Source: Hyphomicrobium sp.
GTDB taxonomy: Bacteria > Pseudomonadota > Alphaproteobacteria > Rhizobiales > Hyphomicrobiaceae
Direction: 5' to 3'
Assembly (NCBI GenBank): GCA_019751875.1
Contig: JAIEMV010000013.1
Coordinates: 186,001 to 250,000 of the forward strand
DNA: 64,000 nt
The number at the start of each line of letters is the position of its first letter. Within the stretch, counting starts at the first letter, position 1. A model generated the notes under the pieces. It was not told the origin of the DNA. It saw only the letters and a list, made by a program, of their open reading frames with translations, and searched no databases. Both the position numbers and the translations under genes were made by a program. Below are positions 33,988-43,436 of the stretch, in pieces.

Positions 33988-35112
33988 GTGACATCCGACA
34001 ATCCTGTTCAGGGAGACGCGTTGGACAGTGAGCCGGCGCCTGCGGCTCCGTTGGCCGAGGGTGGTGTCATAACCCATGTTACCGGAGTTGATGCGAAGGG
34101 ACAGCGGCTCGACCGAATTCTTGCTGCCGCGCTCCCGACGATCAGCCGGTCGCGCTTGCAGGCGCTGATCAGAGGCGGGCAGGTCCTGGCAGATGGCACG
34201 GCGGTCGCCGATCCGGGGCTAAAACTACGCGGGGGAGAGACGCTGGTGCTCACGGTGCCGCCGGCCGTTGCGGCCGATCCCACCGGCGAGACAATTCCCC
34301 TCAGTGTGGCGTATGAAGACGACCACCTCATCGTCATCGATAAACCAGCTGGGCTCGTCGTGCATCCGGCGGCCGGCCACGAGAGCGGTACGCTGGTCAA
34401 TGCGCTGATCGCACATTGTGGTGACAGTCTTTCCGGCATCGGTGGCGTGAAGCGGCCGGGAATTGTACACCGGCTCGACAAGGATACGTCCGGACTTCTG
34501 GTCGTTGCAAAAACCGATGCGGCGCATGCGGGGTTGTCAGAACAGTTCGCGGCGCATGGCGCGGATGGACGTCTGGAGAGGGCCTACATCGCGCTCGTCT
34601 GGGGCGTGCCGGCGCGCGTCAAAGGTGTCGTCGATGCGGCGCTGTCGCGATCGGCGCACAACCGCGTGAAGATCGCAGTCGTTCCGGAGGGCGCGGGCCG
34701 GCATGCGGTGACGCATTATGAAGTTATGGAGACGTTCGCGGATGGAGAGGCTTCGGCCTCAGATACGAACCCGCCCGTGGCGTCGCTGGTTAGGCTCGTT
34801 CTAGAGACGGGGCGCACGCATCAGATCCGCGTTCACATGGCCCACATCGGTCATCCGCTGTTGCAAGATCCTCTTTATGGCAGAGGATTCCGGACCCGGG
34901 CCGCCCGGTTGCCGGAGGCAGCGCAGGACAAGTTAGCGACGCTCGGGCGGCAGGCGCTGCACGCCGCCGAACTCGGGTTTGAACATCCCGTGACGGGGAA
35001 GTCGCTGCGTTTTCAATCCCACCTACCGGCCGATTTGGAAGAACTCATCAAATCACTGAGACGGGCAACCGCGCGAAAAGTGCTTGCGCGGGGAAGGGGC
35101 CGGCACAATTGA
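33988..35112 (+). CDS. RluA-family 23S rRNA pseudouridine synthase (RluD-like)
   Basis: A 374-residue protein if started at GTG 33988. The frame is open back to a TTG at 33880, but those residues do not resemble the family. It has an N-terminal S4 RNA-binding domain (about residues 28-85, GQRLDRILAAALPTISRSRLQ), then the synthase domain with the catalytic Asp in GIVHRLDKDTSGLLVVAK, the LVLETGRTHQIRVHMAHIGHPL motif and DPLYG. RluD modifies helix 69 of 23S rRNA. A cluster of two or three GTG/TTG codons leaves the exact start open. It lies upstream of rpoH, the usual arrangement in many Rhizobiales. Confidence 0.88.
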   Translation: MTSDNPVQGDALDSEPAPAAPLAEGGVITHVTGVDAKGQRLDRILAAALPTISRSRLQALIRGGQVLADGTAVADPGLKLRGGETLVLTVPPAVAADPTGETIPLSVAYEDDHLIVIDKPAGLVVHPAAGHESGTLVNALIAHCGDSLSGIGGVKRPGIVHRLDKDTSGLLVVAKTDAAHAGLSEQFAAHGADGRLERAYIALVWGVPARVKGVVDAALSRSAHNRVKIAVVPEGAGRHAVTHYEVMETFADGEASASDTNPPVASLVRLVLETGRTHQIRVHMAHIGHPLLQDPLYGRGFRTRAARLPEAAQDKLATLGRQALHAAELGFEHPVTGKSLRFQSHLPADLEELIKSLRRATARKVLARGRGRHN

Positions 35113-35224
35113 AAACACCTACTTAACACGGTGTTCGGCATAGAATTGAGTGGTGCAGGAAAAGAAGCGGAGCTTAACCCCTGCTGGATAACCTCAGCTT
35201 TGGTATATTGCTGAGGAGTTCGTT

Positions 35225-35482
35225 GTGGGTCTTAGGTTTCGCATTCTGGCGGCGGTTTATGTGGTGGTCGTTCTCGCAGCCTCGGACGGCAGCATCGGCA
35301 TTCTGACGGGGGCCACGGGCGTCTTGGCCTCGTTGGGCGGTTTGATGATCCTGAGCGTCATCGCCTTGTGGCCAAATTCTTCGAGGGCCAACAGAGTGGA
35401 TCGCCGGGTGGACGGTTCCTCGTGGGCCGACCGGATCGACATCGACGCTGTTGCCCGACACCGTCCGGAGCCCGACGCATGA
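35225..35482 (+). CDS. Small membrane protein of unknown function
   Basis: An 85-residue protein from GTG 35225 behind GAGGAG. Two hydrophobic stretches (RILAAVYVVVVLAA and LASLGGLMILSVIALW) form a probable hairpin in the inner membrane, followed by a basic tail with alternating Arg/Asp. No family is recognised. It lies between the pseudouridine synthase and rpoH. Confidence 0.6.
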   Translation: MGLRFRILAAVYVVVVLAASDGSIGILTGATGVLASLGGLMILSVIALWPNSSRANRVDRRVDGSSWADRIDIDAVARHRPEPDA

Positions 35483-35702
35483 CTTTTTTCTAATCGTAAG
35501 AGTCTCTTAAGCGACGGAACAAAGCACTCGTCTGCGTATTACATGAGGATGCACCCGTCGGGTTTCTGTGGCATGATCCTACAACCCGTCCTCGCCGGTT
35601 AATTCGGTGTAATGAATATACAAATGGGATGGGTGAGTTCCCATTTCAACGGTGGGTTAAAGGGAGCAGGGTTCGGTCGTAGGCCGGCCCCGTAAAAAGC
35701 CG

Positions 35703-36587
35703 ATGAGCGCAAAGTCACTTCCAGTTTTGGCCGGAGGGTCGCAGGGTCTTTCCAGGTATCTCGACGAGATACGGAAGTTCCCAATGCTTGAGCCGCACGA
35801 AGAATTCATGCTGGCGAAAGCTTGGCAAGAACACGCGGACCAGGAGGCGGCCGAAAAGCTCATTACGTCACATCTCAGGCTCGTGGCGCGCATTGCCATG
35901 GGTTATCGCGGATATGGTCTGCCGATCGGCGAGGTCATCTCCGAGGGCAATGTCGGTTTGATGCAGGCGGTGAAGCGGTTCGATCCGGACCGCGGGTTCC
36001 GGCTTGCCACGTATGCGATGTGGTGGATCCGAGCTTCGATCCAAGAATACATTCTGCGCTCGTGGAGCCTTGTGAAGGTGGGTACCACGGCCGCTCAAAA
36101 GAAGCTGTTTTTCAATCTGCGGCGCGCAAAGAGCCAGTTGCAGGCATTGGAAGAAGGCGATTTGAAGCCGGAACATGTAAAGGCCATCTCAAAGAAGCTT
36201 GGGGTCACGGAAGACGAAGTCGTTTCGATGAACCGGCGCCTCGGTGGTGATGCATCGCTGAATGCACCGGTGCGGGCGGACATGGAGGCCGGTGAATGGC
36301 AGGATTGGCTTGTCGATGAGACGCCGGATCAGGAAGAACGTCTGGTCGAGAGTGAAGAAGTTGGACGGCGTAAATCGTTTCTGCTGACGGCGCTCGACAC
36401 ACTGAACGAGCGCGAGCGGCGCATTTTCGAAGCTCGCCGATTGGCAGAAGATCCCGCGACGCTTGAAGATCTGTCAGCTGAATTCGGCGTCAGCCGTGAG
36501 CGTATTCGGCAGATCGAAGTGCGTGCGTTCGAGAAAGTTCAGAAGGCGGTTCGTGGTGCGGCGCGGAGCGCCGACGCGGCAGTTTAG
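35703..36587 (+). CDS. rpoH: RNA polymerase sigma-32 factor RpoH
   Basis: A 294-residue sigma-70-family protein. Region 1.2 lies in GLSRYLDEIRKFPML. Region 2 is complete (LRLVARIAMGYRGYGLPIGE, then GLMQAVKRFDPDRGFRLATYA and WWIRASIQEYILRSWSLVK), with the RpoH box-like QKKLFFNLRR segment right after. Region 4 ends in FGVSRERIRQIEVRAFEKVQ. The QKKLFFNLR motif separates RpoH from other group 3/4 factors. It directs heat-shock gene transcription and is controlled post-translationally by DnaK and FtsH in this class. The GGAGCAGGG stretch about 35 bases upstream is too far for a ribosome site, so translation signals are weak. Confidence 0.95.
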   Translation: MSAKSLPVLAGGSQGLSRYLDEIRKFPMLEPHEEFMLAKAWQEHADQEAAEKLITSHLRLVARIAMGYRGYGLPIGEVISEGNVGLMQAVKRFDPDRGFRLATYAMWWIRASIQEYILRSWSLVKVGTTAAQKKLFFNLRRAKSQLQALEEGDLKPEHVKAISKKLGVTEDEVVSMNRRLGGDASLNAPVRADMEAGEWQDWLVDETPDQEERLVESEEVGRRKSFLLTALDTLNERERRIFEARRLAEDPATLEDLSAEFGVSRERIRQIEVRAFEKVQKAVRGAARSADAAV

Positions 36588-37342
36588 CGGAACATTACTT
36601 AGATGCGCTTTTGAGTGGCCTCGCCCACGCGGGGCCGCTGCGCATTTGCAACTGCCGCAATTCGAGGCACGTGTGGCTAAAAGATGAGTCACCGGTGCTT
36701 CGCACGAATCATTTAGCATTACATGTGCGGGGGAGCCTCGCTTCCGGCCGGTCCGGTTTCCCGGAGTGTGCCGGAGAGGTGCGTGCGTCAGAGCTTACAA
36801 GGCAAACACCCTTGAATACTCTGTGCCGGTCAAAGAACACTGGCGAAAAGTGCCGGTTCGACGTGGAGCGGTCCTGGACGGGGCTGCTCGAGGGAGCGTC
36901 GAAACGGACCGCACCGAAATCTCTCCGCAGAGCCGTCCAAGACCGCCGCGTCCCTTCCTGCAGACAAACCGAACAGCACTCGTCGCGATGGGCTACCCCG
37001 TCGCCCTGGCGGCGTGCGTGGCTGTCCGACTGTTGCGAAGGGGGGCTTAGCCGAAAGGGCCCCACAACGCGGTGCCACGACCCTCGAGGGAGTGCCTGAT
37101 GAAGACGCTTCGTCCCTGTCCCGCAGTCGTTTTGAAGTCGCGACCACGCCGCTCGTACCTCGATCTCGAATGGATTTTTCTGCTTTGGCGACTTAAACCC
37201 GCACACCCTCCAAGTAGAGTTTGAATGACGCAGGCCGGTGTAGGGTGCGATCCATCACCGGCAGAAATTTAAGGCCGGTCCTTCGGGGCCGGCCTTACCT
37301 GTTTCAGAGTTGCCGGTGTCACGCGCAAATCGCTGTCCACCA
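36588..37342. other. Long intergenic region between rpoH and amiC
   Basis: A 755-base stretch without a convincing gene. Frames of 100-165 residues on both strands show no domain and have atypical composition (many Arg, Ser, Pro, Cys). A hairpin GGCCTCGC/GCGGGGCC (36617-36636) just after rpoH lacks a T-run. The segment 36820-36870 has two copies of GTGCCGGT. GC-rich complementary stretches are frequent, so a structured RNA is possible, but I could not match RNase P, tmRNA or 6S RNA signatures. Confidence 0.4.
37271..37295 (-). terminator. Terminator of amiC
   Basis: A GC-rich hairpin AAGGCCGG...CCGGCCTT with a short loop lies 48 bases past the amiC stop. On the minus strand it is followed by TTAAATTT, a moderate U-tract. 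Confidence 0.55.
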
Positions 37343-38677
37343 TTACATTGGCAGACGTGCGATCTGGTGGCTGAAGTAGTTTTCGACTGCGGTTGTAATG
37401 CTGTCGGCAACCTTGCCGCGCCAGGCGTCAGATTTAAGCAGCTTGGCGTCTTCTTTGTTGGTAACGTAGGCCAATTCAATCAGGACCGACGGGAACTGCG
37501 CCGTTTTCAACACCCGGAAAGCGGCTTGCTGATCTGGCTTTTCGCGAAGGTTCGTTGTCTCGCCCATATGCTCAATGACCGAGCGCGAAAAGATGTTGGT
37601 GCGCTCTCGCGTGGTCTCGACTTCGCGGCCTGCCAAATCTGCAAGTATGTCCTTGACTGCGGACACCTCTTTAGAGCCGCTGGCTTTTTCGACTGCCGAC
37701 AGTTCGCTGCTGGAGAGCAGGTGTTCGGAAACGTCGCCCTTGGCGGAACGCTTCAGAGAATCGGCGACCTTCTCGCGCAGGGAGTAGATGGTGGCACCAC
37801 GGGCGGAAGTCGTCGCGTAATCGGCATGGACCGCTATGAACAAAGCAGCCTGATGCTTTTCACCGAAGGCGCGGCGTTCATCGAGGGGAACGAAGACGTC
37901 GGTATCGCGGGTCATGAGTACGCGGTAACGGCCGGTCTTCTCGATCTTGTCGCGCAGGACCTTGGCGAACGCGAGAACGACATCCTTTTCGACGATGCCG
38001 TGCTTTTCTGCGCCTGTATCATAGCCGCCGTGGCCAGGATCAATGACGATGATCGGCTTGTAAGCAGCCTTGGCGGTCTCGGCCGGGCGTTTCGCAGGCA
38101 TGGGCAACGGTGGCTGAATGCCCGCTGCGCCGAGTGCGAATGGTTGCGACTTTAAAGGCTTTTTGGCTGTCTGCATGACTGATCCGGCCGGAAGAATGTC
38201 GACCGCGAGGTGGAATCCTTTGCCGTGATCCGCCTTTTCAATTTTGGTCTTTTCGATCACTACGGGTTCGGTGACTTCAATGATGACCTTCGTCTGCCCC
38301 GCGCCGGCGCTGCCGCTGCGAACGGACTTAACTAGTCCGACTGGATTGGGGCCAGGGTCTGGTGGAAGGCGCAGGCCGACGATTGGAACGTCGATCACAA
38401 CTCGGTTCGGGTTGGTCAGAGCCGTCACCGTATAGGCGGCCGATTTGTCGAGCCCGATCATGAAGCGGGTGCGAACCCGTGCGGGAGCCGTCTTTTCGAC
38501 ATCGGCTTGCGCTGCCATTGCGGCGGATGCGGGGACCGTGACAGTTGGATCAGCAACAGCCACGCGTTCAAGGTCGGCAGCCATGGCGACCGTTGCGCCT
38601 ACTGCAACAGCGATTGTCCCGGCGGTAAACCGAAATGCTGCGCGACGCACGCGCGTGCTCATTTTGTCCAGAACCAT
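37343..38677 (-). CDS. amiC: N-acetylmuramoyl-L-alanine amidase AmiC-type (AMIN + Amidase_3)
   Basis: A 444-residue exported protein. It has a signal peptide (AGTIAVAVGATVAMAAD), an AMIN domain (about residues 60-150; RTRFMIGLDKSAAYTVTAL) for peptidoglycan/septum targeting, and a C-terminal zinc Amidase_3 domain (about 210-440: IIVIDPGHGGYDTGAEKHG, AFGEKHQAALFIAVHADY, SVLIELAYVTNKEDAKLL). DPGHGG, VHAD and the late Glu are the metal/catalytic motifs. It cleaves the amide between MurNAc and L-Ala during daughter-cell separation. The start could also be 38662 or 38701. Confidence 0.9.
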   Translation of the reverse strand: MVLDKMSTRVRRAAFRFTAGTIAVAVGATVAMAADLERVAVADPTVTVPASAAMAAQADVEKTAPARVRTRFMIGLDKSAAYTVTALTNPNRVVIDVPIVGLRLPPDPGPNPVGLVKSVRSGSAGAGQTKVIIEVTEPVVIEKTKIEKADHGKGFHLAVDILPAGSVMQTAKKPLKSQPFALGAAGIQPPLPMPAKRPAETAKAAYKPIIVIDPGHGGYDTGAEKHGIVEKDVVLAFAKVLRDKIEKTGRYRVLMTRDTDVFVPLDERRAFGEKHQAALFIAVHADYATTSARGATIYSLREKVADSLKRSAKGDVSEHLLSSSELSAVEKASGSKEVSAVKDILADLAGREVETTRERTNIFSRSVIEHMGETTNLREKPDQQAAFRVLKTAQFPSVLIELAYVTNKEDAKLLKSDAWRGKVADSITTAVENYFSHQIARLPM

Positions 38678-38807
38678 CCCCTTCGACCCCCGACGACGCA
38701 CTACGGTTCACAAGACGGGCAAGTCTGAAGCATCACCGGAGATGATGGCGGTTTCCGGGACGCTATCGGGCAAACTTATGGACCCGCAATGGTTAAGCGC
38801 GGCTTAA

Positions 38808-39269
38808 TCATTCTATCGATTGCCAGCGCTGGAGCGCTTCGTCGTCGCTGTCGCGTGCGTCGACCCACGCGGAGGCTCCGTCAGTAAATACTTCTTTCTT
38901 CCAAAAGGGTGCCCGGGTCTTCAAATAATCCATCAGGAATTCAGCCGCTTGGAACGCGGCATGCCGGTGCGGAGACGCTGTGACGACGAGGACTATGTTG
39001 GCGCCAGGGCGCAACTCACCGATGCGATGGATGATGAGGCTCGCCTGGAGTGGCCAGCGCCTGTGCGCATCTGCCTCGACCGCTTCGAGTTCGACTTCGG
39101 TCATGCCGGGGTAATGTTCAAGCGTCATCGATACCAGATCGCGACCGCCCGCCGACCCGCGCACGCGGCCGGTGAAGGTGACGACGGCACCGATATCAGT
39201 CCGGCCCTGTGTCAGAACTTCGATCTCGGATGCTATGTCGAAGTCGTCAGACTGAACTCGGACTGTCAC
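38808..39269 (-). CDS. moaE: Molybdopterin synthase catalytic subunit MoaE
   Basis: A 153-residue protein. The start is GTG at 39269, four bases after the moaD stop. Typical MoaE features: GAVVTFTGRVRG, LEHYPGMTEVELE, HRIGELRPGANIVLVVTASP, HRHAAFQAAEFLMDYLKTRA and FWKKEVFTDG with the catalytic Lys pair. MoaE transfers sulfur from MoaD thiocarboxylate to precursor Z, making molybdopterin. It is cotranscribed with moaD. Confidence 0.95.
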   Translation of the reverse strand: MTVRVQSDDFDIASEIEVLTQGRTDIGAVVTFTGRVRGSAGGRDLVSMTLEHYPGMTEVELEAVEADAHRRWPLQASLIIHRIGELRPGANIVLVVTASPHRHAAFQAAEFLMDYLKTRAPFWKKEVFTDGASAWVDARDSDDEALQRWQSIE

Positions 39270-39273
39270 TGTG

Positions 39274-39543
39274 TCAGCCTCCGGTGACTGGCGGGAAAAA
39301 AGCGATTTCGCGGGCGCCTGCGATTGCGGTGTCCGGCTTGACGTGGCGCTGATCGATGGCCGTGCGAATGAGGCCGGGCTTGCGAAAGGCATCTTCGAAT
39401 TCCGGACCGCGCGTGCCGAGCCAGATCAGCACATCGGCAACGGTTTCAATGCCGGCGGGCAGCGTCACACGTTCTTCGGCGCGTCCGGCTTTTTCGCGCA
39501 CCCAGGCAAAGTAGCGCAACGTGATGTCGGGTCCATGGGCCAT
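39274..39543 (-). CDS. moaD: Molybdopterin synthase sulfur carrier subunit MoaD
   Basis: An 89-residue ubiquitin-like protein from the ATG at 39543 behind GGAG. Opens ITLRYFAWVREKAGRAEE and ends ...FFPPVTGG. The C-terminal Gly-Gly is the site of thiocarboxylation. It pairs with MoaE, whose GTG follows its stop by four bases, so translation is coupled. Confidence 0.93.
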   Translation of the reverse strand: MAHGPDITLRYFAWVREKAGRAEERVTLPAGIETVADVLIWLGTRGPEFEDAFRKPGLIRTAIDQRHVKPDTAIAGAREIAFFPPVTGG

Positions 39544-39662
39544 TCCGGCGGGCTCCAAATTCAGGTGCTCGAAAGGATTTCCGAACTCCGGCCAGCCTTT
39601 ATGACCACTCGTGGACGGGCGGCGTCAAGCGTCCGCGATGTGCCGCAACTTCGCTGTCGCAG

Positions 39663-40238
39663 GTGGTCGATCTTTCACTGGTTCGTGGACGTAGAGCTAT
39701 AGTGGCTGCAGGATTGCGGGGGTGCACGGTGGTCTTGCTGAATATCATCCTCAACTATGCCGCCTGGTTCGGAGTGGTTACGCTTTCAGCGCGGGGCCAG
39801 TTCGGGCTCGCGGTTTTGCCGTCCCTGGTCGCCGTGGGCATCCATTTGGCCGTAACGCCACCGTTGAGGCGCCGGCCAGAGCTATTGCTGTGTCTGGCCG
39901 CGATTCTGCTCGGATTGTGCGTGGAGGCTATCAACATGTGGGCGGGTGCGACGCAGTACGCGGCGGGTGCTTCAATCGCGGGCGCGCCTCCGCTCTTCAT
40001 GCTCGGCCTTTGGATGGCGTTCGCCACACTAGCCAACGTCAGCTTGGCGTGGCTGAAGAACCGGCTGGCGCTGGCGGCGCTGTTTGGTGCGGTCGCAGCG
40101 GCGCCGTCGTACTACGCCGGCTCAAAACTCGGCGCGCTGGTGATCGGCGAGCCGGTTTGGCTCAGTCTCGGGATCATTGGCGCAGTTTGGGCGGTGGCAT
40201 TTCCCGCGCTCTTGTTGATCGCACGCCGGATCGGGTAG
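39663..40238 (+). CDS. DUF2878 integral membrane protein
   Basis: A 191-residue protein with about five or six membrane segments. It matches the DUF2878 pattern: LLNIILNYAAWFGVV at the first helix (an alternative TTG start lies at 39735), MWAGATQYAAGASIAGAPP with PLFMLGLWMAFATLAN, and YYAGSKLGALVIGEP before the last helix. The function is unknown. It lies between the moaD gene, read away from it, and uvrC, which converges on it. Confidence 0.8.
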   Translation: MVDLSLVRGRRAIVAAGLRGCTVVLLNIILNYAAWFGVVTLSARGQFGLAVLPSLVAVGIHLAVTPPLRRRPELLLCLAAILLGLCVEAINMWAGATQYAAGASIAGAPPLFMLGLWMAFATLANVSLAWLKNRLALAALFGAVAAAPSYYAGSKLGALVIGEPVWLSLGIIGAVWAVAFPALLLIARRIG

Positions 40239-40241
40239 GCG

Positions 40242-42245
40242 TCAGCCGCGTTCGTGGAAGAAGTCATAGACCTTCTGCGCCATTTCCGCGGAGATGCCCT
40301 CTACAGCTTTGAGGTCCTCGATACCAGCTCTAGAGACCGATTTCGCCGAGCCGAAGTGATTGAGCAGCGCTCGCCGGCGTGATGGACCGATGCCCTCGAT
40401 CTCATCGAGCGGATTGGCGCTGATTGCTTTTGAGCGCTTGGCGCGATGCGTTCCGATGGCAAATCGGTGGGCTTCGTCACGCAAGCGCTGGACGAAATAG
40501 AGGACGGGATCGCGCGGTTCGAGCATGAAAGACTGCGAGCGCCCGGGTACGTGGAAGTGTTCGCGGCCGGCATCGCGGTCTGGGCCTTTGGCGACGCCGA
40601 CAAGGGGGATGTCTTCGAGGCCGACGTCGGCCAGCACTTGCTGCGCAACGGCGAGTTGTCCGGCGCCACCATCAATGAGGACGAGATCCGGGCGATCGGG
40701 GAATATGGGTTCGGGATCGCTGCCGTCTGCGCTCGGTGCGCTCTGACCGGGCGTTCCCTCAGCTTCGGCGAGCCGTTTGAAGCGGCGGGTCAGAACTTCG
40801 CGCATCATGGCGTAGTCGTCGCCGGGCGCGGTATCGGGCGACTTGATGTTGAACTTACGGTAGGCGCTTTTGACGAAGCCTTCGGGACCCGCGACGATCA
40901 TGGCTCCGATCGCATTTGTGCCGGAAATGTGGCTGTTATCATAAACTTCGATCCGGCGCGGGCATTCCGCCAGGCCGAAACGTTCCTGCACGCCTTCGAG
41001 AAGCCGTGTCTGCGATGACGTCTCAGCGAGTTTTCGACCGAGCGCTTCCTTAGCGTTCGAAAGCGCGTGTTCGACCAAACCGGATTTGGTGCCGCGGCTG
41101 GGTACGCGGATCTCGACCTTGCGTTCAGCTTTGGTGGTCAACGCTTCGGCCATCAGCGCGCGTTCTTCAAAGTCGTGACTGACGAGAAGCAGCCGCGGAA
41201 CAGGTTTGTCGTCATAGAATTGGGCGATGAACGAGGAGAGCACCTCTTCGACAGGCAAGGATTTATCGGCCTTGGGGTAGTACGCGCGATTGCCCCAGTT
41301 CTGACTGGCGCGGAAGAAGAAGACTTGGATGCAGGTTTGTCCGCCTTCCTGGTGGGCGGCGAAGACGTCGGCTTCCTCAATGTTGTCGGGATTGATCGCT
41401 TGATCGGCTTGGACGTGGGCGAGGGCCCAAAGCCGATTGCGGAACTTGGCCGCGCGTTCGAATTCGAGCGCGTCGGAGGCTTCCTGCATGAGCTTCTGGT
41501 ACATGGCGCGCACCGACTGGCTTTCGCCGCGCAAGAAGCGAACGGCTTCTTCGACGAGGGCGTTGTAGTCGGCGGCAGGAATTTCGTCTGTACATGGGCC
41601 GGCGCAGCGCTTGATTTGGAAGAGCAGGCATGGACGCGTGCGGCCTTCAAAAACGCTATCGGAGCAGGAGCGCAGTAGAAACGCGCGCTGGAGCATGCTG
41701 ATCACGCGGGAGACGGCGCCGGCGGACGCGAACGGACCAAAGTAGTCGCCTTTGATCGTGCGGGCGCCACGGTGCTTGACGATCTGCGGCGCCGGCGTAT
41801 CGCGGCGGATGAGGATGTAGGGAAACGACTTGTCGTCGCGCATCAACACGTTGAAGCGCGGCTTGAAGCGTTTGATCAGGTTTGCTTCCAAAAGTAGCGC
41901 TTCCGCCTCGGTGCGGACAGTAACGAACTCCATCGCTGTGGTGAGGGAGATCATTCTGGCAATACGGTTGGAGTGCCCGTTGCCGCGGGCGTAGTTCGAG
42001 ACGCGCGCCTTCAGATTGCGGGCTTTGCCGACGTAGAGCACCGTTCCTTCCGCATCGAGCATGCGGTAGACGCCCGGCTGGGAGGTCAGCGTTTTGAGAT
42101 AGCCGGCAATAACGGCAGGACCTGCGGGTGGCGAGGTTCCCGCCTCAGTCATCTCGGGCTTCTCGTGTGTCGGACTGTCGGACATGCGCGGACCATTGTC
42201 CCGAGCGGCAGGCAAGGTCAAGGTGCCGGAGGGATCATCGTTCAT
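40242..42245 (-). CDS. uvrC: Excinuclease ABC subunit C
   Basis: A 667-residue nucleotide excision repair nuclease. N-terminal GIY-YIG domain (about residues 50-130: [20 protein letters not shown]), UVR domain near 245 ([20 protein letters not shown]), a C-terminal endonuclease domain ([18 protein letters not shown], then [13 protein letters not shown]), and tandem helix-hairpin-helix motifs ([38 protein letters not shown]). It makes both incisions around lesions bound by UvrB. The N-terminal 40 residues are low-complexity and may be translated from an internal start (second ATG 20 codons in). Confidence 0.95.
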   Translation of the reverse strand: MNDDPSGTLTLPAARDNGPRMSDSPTHEKPEMTEAGTSPPAGPAVIAGYLKTLTSQPGVYRMLDAEGTVLYVGKARNLKARVSNYARGNGHSNRIARMISLTTAMEFVTVRTEAEALLLEANLIKRFKPRFNVLMRDDKSFPYILIRRDTPAPQIVKHRGARTIKGDYFGPFASAGAVSRVISMLQRAFLLRSCSDSVFEGRTRPCLLFQIKRCAGPCTDEIPAADYNALVEEAVRFLRGESQSVRAMYQKLMQEASDALEFERAAKFRNRLWALAHVQADQAINPDNIEEADVFAAHQEGGQTCIQVFFFRASQNWGNRAYYPKADKSLPVEEVLSSFIAQFYDDKPVPRLLLVSHDFEERALMAEALTTKAERKVEIRVPSRGTKSGLVEHALSNAKEALGRKLAETSSQTRLLEGVQERFGLAECPRRIEVYDNSHISGTNAIGAMIVAGPEGFVKSAYRKFNIKSPDTAPGDDYAMMREVLTRRFKRLAEAEGTPGQSAPSADGSDPEPIFPDRPDLVLIDGGAGQLAVAQQVLADVGLEDIPLVGVAKGPDRDAGREHFHVPGRSQSFMLEPRDPVLYFVQRLRDEAHRFAIGTHRAKRSKAISANPLDEIEGIGPSRRRALLNHFGSAKSVSRAGIEDLKAVEGISAEMAQKVYDFFHERG

Positions 42246-42377
42246 CTGTCCACGGGAGGACGAACGAGGTCCGACGGTTTGCGGGCACGCTGAAGCTTTT
42301 GGCGTTACCCATGCGCGCTGTGCGCCACAAAAGCGCCATCACGCGGCGCGTCTGTCTCTTCGGCGGGTGGAGGAGAG

Positions 42378-43352
42378 ATGATGCGCGGATCGGCGCGGGT
42401 TCTGGCAATCTTCGTATTGGTTCTGCCGTTCGCTGCTCATGCGGCGGCGAAGAAAGCGCGCGAGGCGGCGCCGACCTTTGCGCGTGCGGAATCTGTGCTG
42501 AAGTGGATCAACGGGTATCGTAGCGCGCCGGAGCCGGAGAAACTGCCGGCGGCAGTGAAGGCGATGGGCGAGTTCGGCCTGTTGCGGGAACTCGATCAGG
42601 CGGGGCTGCAGGTCGGGTTCATTGCCGGCGTGCTGGGGACCAACTCAGACAAAGCGCCACGTCTTGTCGCGCAAATGTTTCCCATGCCGCCGGAGGATCA
42701 GGTCATCCTCATCAAGGCGATCGCGTTTTCCGGGCTACCGAACTGGAAACAACTTCTTTCCGCGTTCTCAGAGCGTATGCCGGCGAGGCAGGTGCTGATC
42801 GACAAATATCTCTTCGGTGATGGCAAGACGCTTTTCGAGTTGCCGCTGGATGAAGGCTCATTCGTGCTCGACAGCCACTGGGGATACTATTTCGGTAGTG
42901 GATCAGAACCGGCGGTCGGGCGGATTGTCTCGGCTCTCGCGTGGATGAAGGAAGGCGACAACGTCGACAAGCTGACAATCGCAGCAATGGCGAAATGGAC
43001 CCTGGCCTCGAACGCGACGCGCGATAAAGACCTGCTCGATACGCTCAAAGGCCAAATGAACCAGCAGGAGAGCGAGGTCGCGAGAACAAACCTGCGCGAA
43101 GTCATTCTCGCGGCCGAGACATTCGAGACAGCCAAAATTCGACGTGATGCCGTGGCGGCCATCGACGAATTGAAGGCCAAGGGGCCGCAGAGCGCCCGGA
43201 ACTATTCGTGGTGGGGGCAAGCGGGCCAGACCGTGCTGGCGCTGGGCTGCGTTGCGGCAAGTGCCATGGGGCAGGTGCAACTCGGTATCCCATGCGTGGT
43301 CGGCGGCGCTGTTTCGACGGCCGCGCTGAAGTACTTGGCACCGACGCCTTGA
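42378..43352 (+). CDS. Exported protein of unknown function
   Basis: A 324-residue protein behind GGAGGAGAG. Signal peptide (RVLAIFVLVLPFAAHAAA), then a largely helical body of about 260 residues with repeated AxxW/GLP patterns (TFARAESVLKWINGYRSAPE, IKAIAFSGLPNWKQLLSAFS, IVSALAWMKEGDNVDKLTI). It ends in a hydrophobic segment (GQTVLALGCVAASAMGQVQL) that may be a membrane anchor. I recall homologues in Hyphomicrobiales but know of no function. It precedes gatB by 84 bases. Confidence 0.7.
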   Translation: MMRGSARVLAIFVLVLPFAAHAAAKKAREAAPTFARAESVLKWINGYRSAPEPEKLPAAVKAMGEFGLLRELDQAGLQVGFIAGVLGTNSDKAPRLVAQMFPMPPEDQVILIKAIAFSGLPNWKQLLSAFSERMPARQVLIDKYLFGDGKTLFELPLDEGSFVLDSHWGYYFGSGSEPAVGRIVSALAWMKEGDNVDKLTIAAMAKWTLASNATRDKDLLDTLKGQMNQQESEVARTNLREVILAAETFETAKIRRDAVAAIDELKAKGPQSARNYSWWGQAGQTVLALGCVAASAMGQVQLGIPCVVGGAVSTAALKYLAPTP

Positions 43353-43436
43353 GCGTAGCCGCGCGGGTTGCTTGCCTCCTCGCGGTGCGATAACCAAAGT
43401 GCGGATTTCCCCAATCGACTGAGGCAGGACAAAGCC

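Noticed and set aside
36611-37206. Frames of 94-165 residues on both strands
   Set aside because: No recognisable domain, atypical amino-acid composition and weak start signals.
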